From Rhizobacter sp. AJA081-3 (GTDB lineage Bacteria > Pseudomonadota > Gammaproteobacteria > Burkholderiales > Burkholderiaceae_C): a stretch of DNA of 64,000 bases. The notes below the pieces were generated by a model, which made no database searches, was not told where the DNA came from, and saw only the letters and a list, made by a program, of their open reading frames with translations. This document shows, piece after piece, positions 17,829 through 26,774 of this stretch. Position 1 is the first letter of the stretch; every line of letters begins with the position of its first letter. A program made the translations under genes and the position numbers. The stretch is taken from NCBI RefSeq assembly GCF_017795745.1, contig NZ_CP059067.1, positions 2,232,001-2,296,000 on the forward strand, written 5' to 3'.

Positions 17829-20687
17829 TCACTTGGTGAGAACGAAGCCCTTGAGCTTGCCGAAGGCCTGGTCGAGCAGCGCCTTCTGCTGCTCCTGGTG
17901 CAGGTGGGCGTAGCCCACCGCCGGCGAAGCCGAGGCCGGGCGACCGGCGTAGCCGAGCTTCTGGCCCTCGACCATGTTCTCGTGGATGTAGTGCTGCACG
18001 AAGAACCAGGCACCCTGGTTCTGCGGCTCGTCCTGGCACCACACGACGTCGGTCAGGTTCGGGTACTTCTTCATCTCCGCCGCGAAGGCCTTGTGCGGGA
18101 ACGGATAGAGCTGCTCGACGCGGATGATCGCCACGTCGTTCTGCTTCTTCTCCACACGCGCCTTGACGAGGTCGTAGTAGACCTTGCCAGAGCAGGCGAT
18201 GATGCGCTTGACCTTGTCGGCGTTGATCTCGGCGTTCACCTCGCCGATCACCGTCTTGAACTCGCCGCGCGTGAAGTCGGTCAGCGGCGACGTCGCGTCC
18301 TTGTTGCGCAACAGGCTCTTGGGCGTCATCAGCACCAGCGGCTTGCGGAACATGCGCACCATCTGCCGGCGCAGCACATGGAAGATCTGGCTGGCCGAGG
18401 TCGGCTGCACGATCTGCATGTTGTTGTCGGCGGCCAGCTGCATGAAGCGCTCCAGGCGCGCCGAGCTGTGCTCCGGGCCCTGGCCCTCGTAGCCGTGCGG
18501 CAGCATCAGGGTGATGCCGTTGGCGCGGCCCCACTTCACCTCGCCGGAGGCGATGAACTGGTCGATGACGACCTGCGCGCCGTTGGCGAAGTCGCCGAAC
18601 TGCGCTTCCCAGATCACCAGCGTGTTCGGCTCGGCGCTCGCGTAGCCGTATTCGAAACCGAGCACCGCCTCTTCCGACAGCAGCGAGTCGATCACCACAT
18701 ACGGCGCCTGGCCGTCGGCCACGTGCTGCAGAGGCGTGTAGGTGCCTTCGTCCCACTTCTCGCGGTTCTGGTCATGCAGCACCGAGTGGCGGTGCGTGAA
18801 GGTGCCGCGGCCGCAGTCTTCGCCCGACAGGCGCACGGCGTAGCCGCTGGCCACCAGCGAGGCGAAGGCGAGGTGCTCGCCCATGCCCCAGTCGACGTTG
18901 ATCTCGCCGCGGCCCATCGCGGCGCGGTCGGCCAGCACCTTCTCGACCAGCGGATGCGCCTTGAACTTCTCCGGCAGCGTGGTGATGCGTTCGGCCAGGC
19001 GCTTGATCTCGGTGAGCGGCAGCGCGGTGTCGGCCGCGTCGGTCCACTTGCGGTTCAGGAACGGTGCCCAGTCGACCGCGTACTTGCTCTTGTAGTTGGT
19101 CAGCACCGGGTCGACGGTGTGCTTGCCGGCGTCCATCGCGGCGCGGAAGCCCTTGACCATCTCGTCCGGTCCTTCAGGCGGAAGCACGCCCTGCGCGACC
19201 AGCTTCTCGCCGTACAGCTTGCGCGTACCGGGGTGCACGGCGATCTTCTTGTACATCAGCGGCTGGGTCAGCGCCGGCGTGTCCTGCTCGTTGTGGCCGA
19301 GCTTGCGGAAGCAGACGATGTCGAGCACCACGTCCTTGTTGAACTCCTGGCGGTAGTCCAGCGCGAGCTGGGTGCACAGCACCACGGCCTCGGGGTCGTC
19401 GCCGTTCACGTGCAGCACCGGTGCCTCGATCATCTTGACGACGTCGGTGCAGTACAGCGTCGAGCGCGAGTCGCGCGGGTCGCTGGTGGTGAAGCCGATC
19501 TGGTTGTTGATCACCAGGTGCACCGTGCCGCCGGTGAAGTAGCCGCGCGTCTGCGCCAGTGCCAGCGTCTCCATCACGACGCCCTGGCCGGCAAAGGCCG
19601 CGTCGCCGTGCACGATGACGGGCAGCACGGAGTCGCCACGCTTGTCGCCGCGGCGGTCCAGGCGGGCCTTGACCGAGCCTTCGACGACCGGGTTGACGAT
19701 CTCCAGGTGCGAGGGGTTGAACGCCAGGCTCAGGTGGACCGGGCCGCCGGGCGTGGTCACGTCGCTGGAGAAGCCCTGGTGGTACTTCACGTCGCCCGAG
19801 GGCAGGTCTTCCTTGGCGGTGTGGTCGAACTCGGCGAACAGGTCCTTGGGCATCTTGCCCAGGGTGTTGACGAGCACGTTCAGGCGGCCGCGGTGGGCCA
19901 TGCCGATGACGATCTCCTGCACGCCGCGCTCGCCGGCGCGCTGCACGACCTCGTCCATCGCCGCAATGAAGCTCTCGCCGCCTTCGAGCGAGAAGCGCTT
20001 CTGGCCGACGTACTTGGTGTGCAGGTAGCGTTCCAGGCCTTCGGACGCGGTCAGGCGGTCGAGGATGTGCTTCTTCTCGTCGGCGCTGAAGCTGGGCTTG
20101 CTGCGGATCGATTCGAGCTTCTGCTGCCACCAGCGCTTCTCGACCGGCTCGGTGATGTGCATGAACTCGGCGCCGATGGAGCCGCAGTAGGTTTCACGCA
20201 GGGCCTGCAGGATCTCGCGCAGCGTCTGCTGCTCGGCGGTGGTGAAGTAGGTGTTCGTGGCGCTGAACGTGATGTCCATGTCGGACTCGCTCAGGTCGTA
20301 GAACGCCGGCTCCAGCTCGGGGATCTTCGGGCGCTCCTGGCGCTTGAGCGGGTCGAGGTCGGCCCAGCGCGCGCCGAGCGAGCGATACGCGGCGATCAGC
20401 GACTGGACGTGGACCTGCTTGCGCGCGACCGCGAGTTCGGTGGCGCTGGCCTTGACGCTGAAGGCGTTGGCCTTCGCGCGCTGCGCGAAGGATTCGACGA
20501 CCGGGGCGTGGGCCACGTCCTTGGCATTGCTGCCATCGGTAGCGGGAACGTGCTGGAGCGCATCGAAGTACGCACGCCAGTTGTCGGGAACGGAGCCCGG
20601 GTTGTCCAGGTACGCCTCGTACATCTCTTCGACGTACGGCGCATTGCCTCCGAACAGGTACGAGTTCGACCTGTATTGCTGCATCAT
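17829..20687 (-). CDS. sucA: 2-oxoglutarate dehydrogenase E1 component
   Basis: Thiamine-diphosphate-dependent decarboxylase that starts the 2-oxoglutarate dehydrogenase reaction. The 952 residues match the usual E1 length. Visible blocks include NSYLFGGNAPYVEEMYEAYL at the N terminus, EFMHITEPVEKRWWQ, GMAHRGRLNVLVN, HGDAAFAGQGVV and VINNQIGFTTSDPRDSRS around the cofactor site, and the C-terminal QDEPQNQGAW. The start MMQQYRSN has a strong ribosome site (GAGAGGTGAGCGAAG). First gene of sucA-odhB-lpdA. Confidence 0.98.
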   Translation of the reverse strand: MMQQYRSNSYLFGGNAPYVEEMYEAYLDNPGSVPDNWRAYFDALQHVPATDGSNAKDVAHAPVVESFAQRAKANAFSVKASATELAVARKQVHVQSLIAAYRSLGARWADLDPLKRQERPKIPELEPAFYDLSESDMDITFSATNTYFTTAEQQTLREILQALRETYCGSIGAEFMHITEPVEKRWWQQKLESIRSKPSFSADEKKHILDRLTASEGLERYLHTKYVGQKRFSLEGGESFIAAMDEVVQRAGERGVQEIVIGMAHRGRLNVLVNTLGKMPKDLFAEFDHTAKEDLPSGDVKYHQGFSSDVTTPGGPVHLSLAFNPSHLEIVNPVVEGSVKARLDRRGDKRGDSVLPVIVHGDAAFAGQGVVMETLALAQTRGYFTGGTVHLVINNQIGFTTSDPRDSRSTLYCTDVVKMIEAPVLHVNGDDPEAVVLCTQLALDYRQEFNKDVVLDIVCFRKLGHNEQDTPALTQPLMYKKIAVHPGTRKLYGEKLVAQGVLPPEGPDEMVKGFRAAMDAGKHTVDPVLTNYKSKYAVDWAPFLNRKWTDAADTALPLTEIKRLAERITTLPEKFKAHPLVEKVLADRAAMGRGEINVDWGMGEHLAFASLVASGYAVRLSGEDCGRGTFTHRHSVLHDQNREKWDEGTYTPLQHVADGQAPYVVIDSLLSEEAVLGFEYGYASAEPNTLVIWEAQFGDFANGAQVVIDQFIASGEVKWGRANGITLMLPHGYEGQGPEHSSARLERFMQLAADNNMQIVQPTSASQIFHVLRRQMVRMFRKPLVLMTPKSLLRNKDATSPLTDFTRGEFKTVIGEVNAEINADKVKRIIACSGKVYYDLVKARVEKKQNDVAIIRVEQLYPFPHKAFAAEMKKYPNLTDVVWCQDEPQNQGAWFFVQHYIHENMVEGQKLGYAGRPASASPAVGYAHLHQEQQKALLDQAFGKLKGFVLTK

Positions 20688-20689
20688 CT

Positions 20690-20800
20690 TCGCTCACCTC
20701 TCGCGCCGGTTTCCGGCACTGTAGTGGGTTGAAAAACCTTCCGCGACACGGCTGCACCGGCTGGCGGACTAGCGACCCGCCTTGACTGTTACCAGCAAGG
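20690..20800 (-). ncRNA. Structured sucA leader, candidate Burkholderiales sucA RNA motif
   Basis: The roughly 110 bases before sucA can form local stems, the clearest being GCCGG-AAA-CCGGC at 20705-20717 directly beside the sucA ribosome site. A conserved sucA RNA motif upstream of sucA in Burkholderiales is established in the RNA-motif literature; assignment here is by position and nearby structure only. A TTGACA (minus strand, 20815-20820) further upstream could be a -35, but no -10 is properly spaced. Confidence 0.4.
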
Positions 20801-20895
20801 GGACGGGAAGGACCTGTCAAGTCTCGGGCGCGACTGTAACACCGCCGTTATCGACCACCAAATCGAAGGACTGAGGGTCGGGGCGCAGAAACAGA

Positions 20896-21204
20896 ATGCA
20901 GCCGGACTTGAACGACCACATGCAGATCATCCGCATCCATGCTGACGCGCCGCTGAAACCGCGGCCGGGAGAGGTGTGCAATGGTTGCGGCGTGTGTTGC
21001 CTCGCCGAGCCCTGCCCGGTGGGTGTGCTGGTCTCGCTGCGCCTGCGCGGCGCATGTCGTGCGTTGCGCTGGGACGACGATCAACGGCGCTACCGCTGCG
21101 GCCTGATGAGCCGGACCGCGACGTCGCGCTCGCCCTGGTCGTGGTTCGCCCGCCGGCTCATCGCCGCGGGCCAGGGCTGCGATTCCGACGCCGAGGTCGG
21201 CTGA
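20896..21204 (+). CDS. Small Cys-rich protein, putative metal-binding
   Basis: A 102-residue protein with a dense cysteine motif CNGCGVCCLAEPCPVG (about residues 28-43) and further Cys residues at GACRAL, YRCGL and GQGCDS. The spacing resembles zinc/iron-chelating CxxCxxCC proteins of the YkgJ type, but I cannot name the function. An in-frame ATG at 20920 (MQIIRIHAD) is an equally likely start. It is divergent from sucA across about 210 bases, so the two may share control sequences. Confidence 0.7.
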   Translation: MQPDLNDHMQIIRIHADAPLKPRPGEVCNGCGVCCLAEPCPVGVLVSLRLRGACRALRWDDDQRRYRCGLMSRTATSRSPWSWFARRLIAAGQGCDSDAEVG

Positions 21205-21215
21205 CGCAGCCAGCC

Positions 21216-22178
21216 TCAGGCCGCCAGCAGCCGCTGGCGAGCCGCCTGGTATTCGCGCGCCAGCCGCGCCACGAGTTCGCGCGTGGGCATCACCTTGTCG
21301 ACCGCGCCGATGCCCTGCCCGCAGCCCCAGATGTCCTTCCAGGCCTTGGACTTCGAGCCCTCGCCGCCGCCGAAGCTCATCTTGCTCGGGTCGCTCTCGG
21401 GCAGGTTGTCGGGGTCGAGGCCGGCCGCGCGGATCGACGGCTTCAGGTAGTTGCCGTGCACGCCGGTGAACAGGTTCGAGTAGACGATGTCGTCCGACGT
21501 GCCCTCGACGATCGCCTGCTTGTAGGCCTCGCTGGCGCGCGCCTCTTCGGTGGCGATGAAGGCCGAGCCGATGTAGGCCAGGTCGGCACCCATGGCCTGC
21601 GCGGCCAGCACCGCCCCGCCGGTGGCGATGGAGCCCGACAGCGCAATGGGCCCGTCGAACCAGCTGCGGATCTCCTGGATCAACGCGAACGGGCTCTTCA
21701 CGCCCGCGTGGCCGCCGGCGCCGGCCGCCACCGCGATCAGGCCGTCGGCGCCCTTCTCGATCGCTTTCTTCGCGAACATGTTGTTGATGATGTCGTGCAG
21801 CACGATGCCGCCCCAGCCGTGCACCGCCTCGTTGATGTCGGTGCGCGCACCCAGTGACGTGATGACGATCGGCACCTTGTACTTGGCGCAGACCTGCATG
21901 TCGTGCTCGAGGCGGTCGTTGGTCTTGTGCACGATCTGGTTGATCGCGAAGGGCGCCGCCCGCTTGTCGGGGTTGGCGCGGTTGTAGGCCGCCAGCGTTT
22001 CGGTGATCTCGGCCAGCCATTCATCGAGCTGCTCGGCCGGCCGCGCGTTGAGCGCCGGCATCGAACCGACGACGCCGGCCTTGCACTGCTCGATCACGAG
22101 CTTGGGGTTGCTGATGATGAACAGCGGCGAGCCGATGATGGGCAGCGGCAACTTGGCGAGGATGGGCGGCATGGACAC
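21216..22178 (-). CDS. NAD(P)H-dependent flavin oxidoreductase / nitronate monooxygenase family
   Basis: FMN-dependent TIM-barrel enzyme of the 2-nitropropane dioxygenase-like family. The 320 residues show the PIIGSPLFIISNPKLVIEQCKAG N-terminal block, a flavin-phosphate loop AVAAGAGGHAG (near 150), and SGSIATGGAVLAAQAMGADLAYIGSAF (near 185-210). It starts with GTG at 22178 (GGAG 8 bases upstream) or ATG at 22172. It follows the acyl-CoA dehydrogenase on the same strand. Substrate is unknown; an enoyl reductase-like role is possible. Confidence 0.85.
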   Translation of the reverse strand: MSMPPILAKLPLPIIGSPLFIISNPKLVIEQCKAGVVGSMPALNARPAEQLDEWLAEITETLAAYNRANPDKRAAPFAINQIVHKTNDRLEHDMQVCAKYKVPIVITSLGARTDINEAVHGWGGIVLHDIINNMFAKKAIEKGADGLIAVAAGAGGHAGVKSPFALIQEIRSWFDGPIALSGSIATGGAVLAAQAMGADLAYIGSAFIATEEARASEAYKQAIVEGTSDDIVYSNLFTGVHGNYLKPSIRAAGLDPDNLPESDPSKMSFGGGEGSKSKAWKDIWGCGQGIGAVDKVMPTRELVARLAREYQAARQRLLAA

Positions 22179-22210
22179 GCGGGGTACTCCAGGTTCAGGT
22201 CTCTAAGGAG

Positions 22211-24004
22211 TCAATACGCGTCGATCGGCAGCGCCGTGACGCTCTCGCCGCCGTCGACGATCGCATCGCGCACGCCCGGCGCCTTGCTCAGCAGATGCTC
22301 CGCATAGAAGCGCGCCGTGGCCACCTTGGCCTGCAGGAAGCCCGTATCGCCACCGCCTTGTGCGAGCTGCTGCTCGGCGACGACCAGCGCGCGCGCCAGT
22401 TGCCAGCCTGCCATCAGGTTGCCGGCGAGCATCAGGTAGGGCACCGAACCCGCGAACACCGCGTTCGGGCTGGCCTTGGTGTTGCCGGCGACGAAGTCGA
22501 CTACCTGCAGAAAGGCCTCGCGCGCTGCGCGCAGCCGCTTCAGCGTCGATTGCGCGGCAGCGCTGCCGCTCTTCGCCAGCGCGGCCTCGGTGTGCTCGAT
22601 CTGCCCGGCAATCGCCTTGGCCGTGCGGCCGCCGTCGCGCGCCGTCTTGCGCCCCACGAGGTCGTTGGCCTGGATCGCCGTGGTGCCTTCGTAGATGGTG
22701 AGGATTTTCGCGTCGCGGTAGTACTGCGCCGCGCCGGTCTCCTCGATGAAGCCCATGCCGCCGTGCACCTGCACGCCCAGGCTGGTCACTTCCAGGCTCA
22801 TCTCGGTGGAGTAGCCCTTCACCAGCGGGACCATGAACTCGTAGAAGGCCTGGTTCTGCTGGCGCACTTCCTTGTCGGGATGGTGGTGCGCGGCATCGAA
22901 GGCCGACGCGGCCGTCAGCGCCATCGCGCGGCAGCCCTCGGTGTAGGCGCGCATCGTCATCAGCATGCGCTTCACGTCGGGATGGTGGATGATCGCCGCG
23001 CTGCCGGGCAGCGAGCCGTCGACCGGTCGTGACTGCACACGGTCCTTCGCGTAGGCCACGGCCTTCTGGTAGGCCCGCTCGGCGATGGCGATGCCCTGCA
23101 CGCCCACCGCGTAGCGCGCGGCGTTCATCATGATGAACATGTACTCGAGGCCGCGGTTCTCCTGGCCGATGAGTTGGCCGACCGCACCGCCGTGGTCGCC
23201 GAACTGCAGCACCGCGGTCGGGCTCGCCTTGATGCCCAGCTTGTGCTCGATGCTCACGCAATGCGCATCGTTGCGAGCCCCGAGCGAACCGTCGGCATTG
23301 ACGAGGAACTTGGGCACGATGAACAGGCTGATGCCCTTCACGCCCTCGGGCGCGCCGACCACGCGCGCGAGCACGAGGTGCACGATGTTCTGCGCCATGT
23401 CGTGCTCGCCGTAGGTGATGAAGATCTTCGTGCCGAAGATCTTGAACGTGCCGTCGGGCTGCGGCTCGGCGCGCGTGCGCACCAGGGCCAGGTCGGAGCC
23501 GGCCTGCGGCTCGGTGAGGTTCATGGTGCCGGTCCACTCGCCACTGATCATCTTCGGGATGAAGGTGGTTTGCTGCTCCGGCGTGCCGGCCGTCAGCAGC
23601 GCCTCAATGGCGCCGTCGGTCAGCAGCGGGCACAGCGCGAAGCTGAGGTTGGCGCTGTTGAGCATCTCGCCGCAGGCCGCGCCGATGGTCTTGGGCAGGC
23701 CCTGGCCGCCGAAGTCCGCCGGGTGCTGCAGCCCCTGCCAGCCGCCCTCGGCGTACTCGCGGAAGGCTTCCTTGAAGCCGGGCGTGGTGGTCACCTTGCC
23801 GTCATGCCACGACGAGGGGTACTTGTCGCCTTCCCAGTTCAGGGGCGCGATGACGCCCTCGTTGAGCTTGGCGCATTCCTCGAGCACGGCCTGGGCCGTG
23901 TCGAGCCCGGCGTCCTCGAATCCGGGTAGCCGAGCCACCTCCTCGAGGCCGGCGAGTTCCTTCATGCAGAACAGCATGTCCTTGATCGGCGCGACGTAGC
24001 TCAC
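22211..24004 (-). CDS. Acyl-CoA dehydrogenase with C-terminal extension (DmdC/AcdA-like)
   Basis: FAD enzyme that oxidises acyl-CoA to enoyl-CoA and passes electrons to ETF. At 597 residues it belongs to the long branch with an extra C-terminal domain. Visible blocks: [19 protein letters not shown] (near 165), [30 protein letters not shown], and [22 protein letters not shown] (near 425). The start is GTG at 24004 with GAGGA well placed. It lies just downstream of etfB-etfA, its electron acceptor. Substrate (fatty acyl or methylmercaptopropionyl) cannot be read from sequence. Confidence 0.92.
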   Translation of the reverse strand: MSYVAPIKDMLFCMKELAGLEEVARLPGFEDAGLDTAQAVLEECAKLNEGVIAPLNWEGDKYPSSWHDGKVTTTPGFKEAFREYAEGGWQGLQHPADFGGQGLPKTIGAACGEMLNSANLSFALCPLLTDGAIEALLTAGTPEQQTTFIPKMISGEWTGTMNLTEPQAGSDLALVRTRAEPQPDGTFKIFGTKIFITYGEHDMAQNIVHLVLARVVGAPEGVKGISLFIVPKFLVNADGSLGARNDAHCVSIEHKLGIKASPTAVLQFGDHGGAVGQLIGQENRGLEYMFIMMNAARYAVGVQGIAIAERAYQKAVAYAKDRVQSRPVDGSLPGSAAIIHHPDVKRMLMTMRAYTEGCRAMALTAASAFDAAHHHPDKEVRQQNQAFYEFMVPLVKGYSTEMSLEVTSLGVQVHGGMGFIEETGAAQYYRDAKILTIYEGTTAIQANDLVGRKTARDGGRTAKAIAGQIEHTEAALAKSGSAAAQSTLKRLRAAREAFLQVVDFVAGNTKASPNAVFAGSVPYLMLAGNLMAGWQLARALVVAEQQLAQGGGDTGFLQAKVATARFYAEHLLSKAPGVRDAIVDGGESVTALPIDAY

Positions 24005-24033
24005 GGTGTCATCCTCGGTGTGATTCGGGCAAG

Positions 24034-24071
24034 AAAAAGCCCGTCGGCCAGATACGGCGGCGAACGGGCTT
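24034..24071 (-). terminator. Intrinsic terminator after etfA
   Basis: On the minus strand an 8-bp stem AAGCCCGT/ACGGGCTT (24064-24071 with 24037-24044) is followed by a run of five T. It lies between the etfA stop and the acyl-CoA dehydrogenase start, so the latter is expressed by partial read-through or its own promoter. Confidence 0.8.
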
Positions 24072-24093
24072 CGGGTCGGGTTCGGTCAGCCGG

Positions 24094-25023
24094 TCAGAGC
24101 GCGGCCACCAGTTCGGGCACGGCAGTGAACAGATCAGCTTCGAGGCCGAAGTCGGCGACGCTGAAGATCGGTGCTTCCGGGTCCTTGTTGATGGCCACGA
24201 TGACCTTGCTGTCCTTCATGCCGGCCAGGTGCTGGATCGCGCCGCTGATGCCGCAGGCGATGTACAACTGCGGCGCGACGATCTTGCCGGTCTGACCGAC
24301 CTGCCAGTCGTTGGGCGCGTAGCCCGCATCCACCGCTGCGCGGCTGGCGCCGAGCGCGGCGCCGAGCTTGTCGGCCAGCGGCGTGAGCACCTCGTTGAAC
24401 TTGTCGCTGCTGCCCATCGCCCGGCCGCCGCTGACGATGATCTTGGCCGCGGTGAGCTCGGGGCGTTCGCTCTTGGCGATTTCGTTGCCCAGGAAGGTGC
24501 TCTTGCTGCTGCCGGCCGCCGCGGCCAGGCTTTCGATCGCGGCACTGCCGCCCTGCCCCGCGGCATCGAAGCCGGTGGTGCGCACGGTGATCACCTTGAT
24601 CGCGTCCAGGCTCTGCACGGTGGCGATGGCGTTGCCGGCGTAGATCGGGCGCTCGAAGGTGTCGGCCGAGATGACCTTGATGATGTCGCTCACCTGCCCG
24701 ACGTCGAGCCTGGCAGCCACGCGCGGCGCGATGTTCTTGCCGCTGGCGGTAGCCGGGAACAGCAGGTGGCTGTAGTTCTTGGCGACGAACAACACCACGG
24801 CCGCGACGTTCTCGGCCAGGCCATGGGCCAGGCTCGCGTCTTCGGCGTGCAGCACCTTGGTGACGCCGGCGATGGCGGCGGCCTGCTTCGCGGCTTCGCC
24901 GGCGTTGTGGCCGGCCACCAGCACGTGGACTTCACCCCCGGCCTGCACGGCGGCAGTGACGGTGTTCAGGGTCGCGCCGCGGATGCTGGCGTTGTCGTGT
25001 TCGGCAATGACGAGTGCGGGCAT
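24094..25023 (-). CDS. etfA: Electron transfer flavoprotein alpha subunit
   Basis: FAD-carrying subunit of ETF, which collects electrons from acyl-CoA dehydrogenases. The 309 residues end in the FAD domain with [35 protein letters not shown] and [17 protein letters not shown], followed by [10 protein letters not shown]. It is 2 bases from the etfB stop. Regulation is likely by the operators upstream of etfB. Confidence 0.98.
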   Translation of the reverse strand: MPALVIAEHDNASIRGATLNTVTAAVQAGGEVHVLVAGHNAGEAAKQAAAIAGVTKVLHAEDASLAHGLAENVAAVVLFVAKNYSHLLFPATASGKNIAPRVAARLDVGQVSDIIKVISADTFERPIYAGNAIATVQSLDAIKVITVRTTGFDAAGQGGSAAIESLAAAAGSSKSTFLGNEIAKSERPELTAAKIIVSGGRAMGSSDKFNEVLTPLADKLGAALGASRAAVDAGYAPNDWQVGQTGKIVAPQLYIACGISGAIQHLAGMKDSKVIVAINKDPEAPIFSVADFGLEADLFTAVPELVAAL

Positions 25024-25025
25024 GG

Positions 25026-25775
25026 TCAGATCACCTTGGCGTCGTTCTTGAGCTTGGCCACGAGCGTGGCGACATCGGGCACCTTGATGCCGGCGCTGCG
25101 CTTGGGCGGCTCGCTGACCTTCAGGGTCTTGATGCGGGGGGCGACGTCGACGCCGAGGTCGGCGGGCTTGACGATCTCCAGCGTCTTCTTCTTCGCCTTC
25201 ATGATGTTGGGCAGCGTGACGTAGCGCGGCTCGTTCAGGCGCAGGTCGGTGGTGATCACCGCGGGCAGGCTGATGGACAGGGTCTCGAGGCCGCCGTCGA
25301 CTTCACGCGTCACCTTGGCCTTGCCGTCGGCGACTTCCACCTTGGAGGCGAAGGTCGCCTGCGGCAGGTCGGCCAGCGCGGCGAGCATCTGCCCGGTCTG
25401 GTTGCAGTCGTCGTCGATGGCTTGCTTGCCCAGGATGATCAGGCCGGGCTGCTCCTTGTCGACCAGCGCCTTGAGCAGCTTGGCGACGGCCAGCGGCTGC
25501 AGTTCGTCGGCACATTCGACGAGGATGGCGCGATCGGCGCCAATGGCCATCGCGGTGCGCAGGGTTTCCTGGCACTGGGTGACGCCGCAGGAGACGGCAA
25601 TCACCTCGGTGGCCGCACCCTTCTCCTTCAGGCGCACGGCCTCTTCGACAGCGATCTCGTCGAAGGGGTTCATGCTCATCTTGACGTTGGCGATGTCGAC
25701 GCCGCTGCCATCGCTCTTGACGCGCACCTTGACGTTGTAGTCGACGACACGCTTGACCGGGACCAGGATCTTCAT
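25026..25775 (-). CDS. etfB: Electron transfer flavoprotein beta subunit
   Basis: AMP-binding partner of EtfA. The 249 residues start [19 protein letters not shown] and include the family segments [18 protein letters not shown] (near 37), [32 protein letters not shown] (110-140) and a C-terminal recognition loop region. First gene of the etfBA unit, 20 bases downstream of a 20-bp palindromic site and about 100 bases from a second palindrome. Confidence 0.98.
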   Translation of the reverse strand: MKILVPVKRVVDYNVKVRVKSDGSGVDIANVKMSMNPFDEIAVEEAVRLKEKGAATEVIAVSCGVTQCQETLRTAMAIGADRAILVECADELQPLAVAKLLKALVDKEQPGLIILGKQAIDDDCNQTGQMLAALADLPQATFASKVEVADGKAKVTREVDGGLETLSISLPAVITTDLRLNEPRYVTLPNIMKAKKKTLEIVKPADLGVDVAPRIKTLKVSEPPKRSAGIKVPDVATLVAKLKNDAKVI

Positions 25776-25792
25776 CCGGCGGGCTCCTGCTG

Positions 25793-25812
25793 AATTGACG
25801 TTTACGTTAATT
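25793..25812. promoter_or_regulatory. LiuR-like palindromic operator upstream of etfB
   Basis: AATTGACGTTTACGTTAATT, 18-37 bases before the etfB ATG. It is a palindrome around ACGT-TT-ACGT with one outer mismatch. The core resembles, from memory, the operator of the MerR-type LiuR regulator of branched-chain amino-acid and fatty-acid degradation, whose regulons include ETF genes. A TAGAAT (-10-like, minus strand, 25815-25820) lies just upstream. Confidence 0.55.
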
Positions 25813-25867
25813 GGATTCTAGTAGCGCGGCCGGAAGCTCCGGACGGCCCGTCGCTCGCGGCGGGGTC

Positions 25868-25891
25868 AAAATCGAACGATCGTTCTATTTT
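25868..25891. promoter_or_regulatory. TetR-type palindrome between etfB and murI
   Basis: A perfect 12-bp palindrome GAACGATCGTTC (25874-25885) flanked by AAAATC and TATTTT gives a 24-bp site with one mismatched pair. Size and symmetry are typical of TetR-family operators. The overlapping TAAAAT on the minus strand could be a -10 for etfB; murI lies 80 bases away on the other side. Confidence 0.6.
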
Positions 25892-25970
25892 AGACCGGGG
25901 CGCACCGCTCGGGCAATGTCCCGACCGTCGCGGGCTAGACTGCGCGCCCCAATCCTTCACCCTGGTTCCG

Positions 25971-26774
25971 ATGGTCACCCCTCCACCCGACGCCTGCATC
26001 GGTGTGTTCGACTCCGGCGTCGGAGGACTGTCGGTCTTGCGAGCGATCCGCCGGCAGTTGCCGTCGGCATCTCTGCGCTACGTGGCGGACTCCGCGCACG
26101 CGCCGTATGGCGAGAAGTCGGTGGACTTCATCCGCGATCGGGCCGAGCGGATCGCTGCGCACCTGGTCGGCCAAGGCGCCACGGTCATCGTCGTGGCCTG
26201 CAATACGGCCACCGCGGTGGCCATCGACGAACTGAGGCGCCGTTGGCCCGCGTGCAGCATCGTCGGCGTCGAGCCCGGGGTGCGGCCTGCCGTCGCCGCT
26301 TCGCGCAACCGACACGTCGGGGTGATGGCGACCGACGCCACCTTGCGCAGCGAACGGTTCCGCGCGCTGGTCGCGCGCGAATCCGATGGTTGCACGATGC
26401 ATCTGCAGGCCTGCAGCGGCCTGGCCGCCGCCATCGAGCAGCGGGACTTGAAGGATCCGGTGCTGGCCGATCTCGTGCGGCGTTATGCGAGCGCGCTGCG
26501 CGAGGCGGGCGTGGACGCCGTCGCGCTCGGCTGCACCCACTACACCTTCGTGAGCGCAGCCATCGAACAGTCGCTCGGCGCGGGCATCCGCATCATCGAC
26601 ACGGCCAGTGCCGTGGCGGCTCAGGTGGCACGCGTATGCCAGGCGAAAGAAGGTGCCGGCGCCGAACCAGGCTGCAGGCTCGAGACGACCGGCGATCCTC
26701 TGCGACTGGCGCAGTTCGCCGCGCGCTGGCTGGACTTCGACCTCGAGATCGCGGCCGCGCCCGTGTCGCTCTAG
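25971..26774 (+). CDS. murI: Glutamate racemase
   Basis: Makes D-glutamate for peptidoglycan. The 267 residues start at IGVFDSGVGGLSVLR (Asp/Ser of the active site), with the two catalytic Cys in VVACNTATAVAI (near 75) and LGCTHYTF (near 190). Full length. It is transcribed away from etfB. Its stop TAG and the stop of the convergent MFS gene share the same CTAG. Confidence 0.97.
   Translation: MVTPPPDACIGVFDSGVGGLSVLRAIRRQLPSASLRYVADSAHAPYGEKSVDFIRDRAERIAAHLVGQGATVIVVACNTATAVAIDELRRRWPACSIVGVEPGVRPAVAASRNRHVGVMATDATLRSERFRALVARESDGCTMHLQACSGLAAAIEQRDLKDPVLADLVRRYASALREAGVDAVALGCTHYTFVSAAIEQSLGAGIRIIDTASAVAAQVARVCQAKEGAGAEPGCRLETTGDPLRLAQFAARWLDFDLEIAAAPVSL

Noticed and set aside
16437-20732. 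A plus-strand open frame of 1431 codons antisense to lpdA, odhB and sucA
   Set aside because: It is a mirror frame of three well-conserved genes in GC-rich DNA; its translation is His/Arg/Val-rich with no domain.
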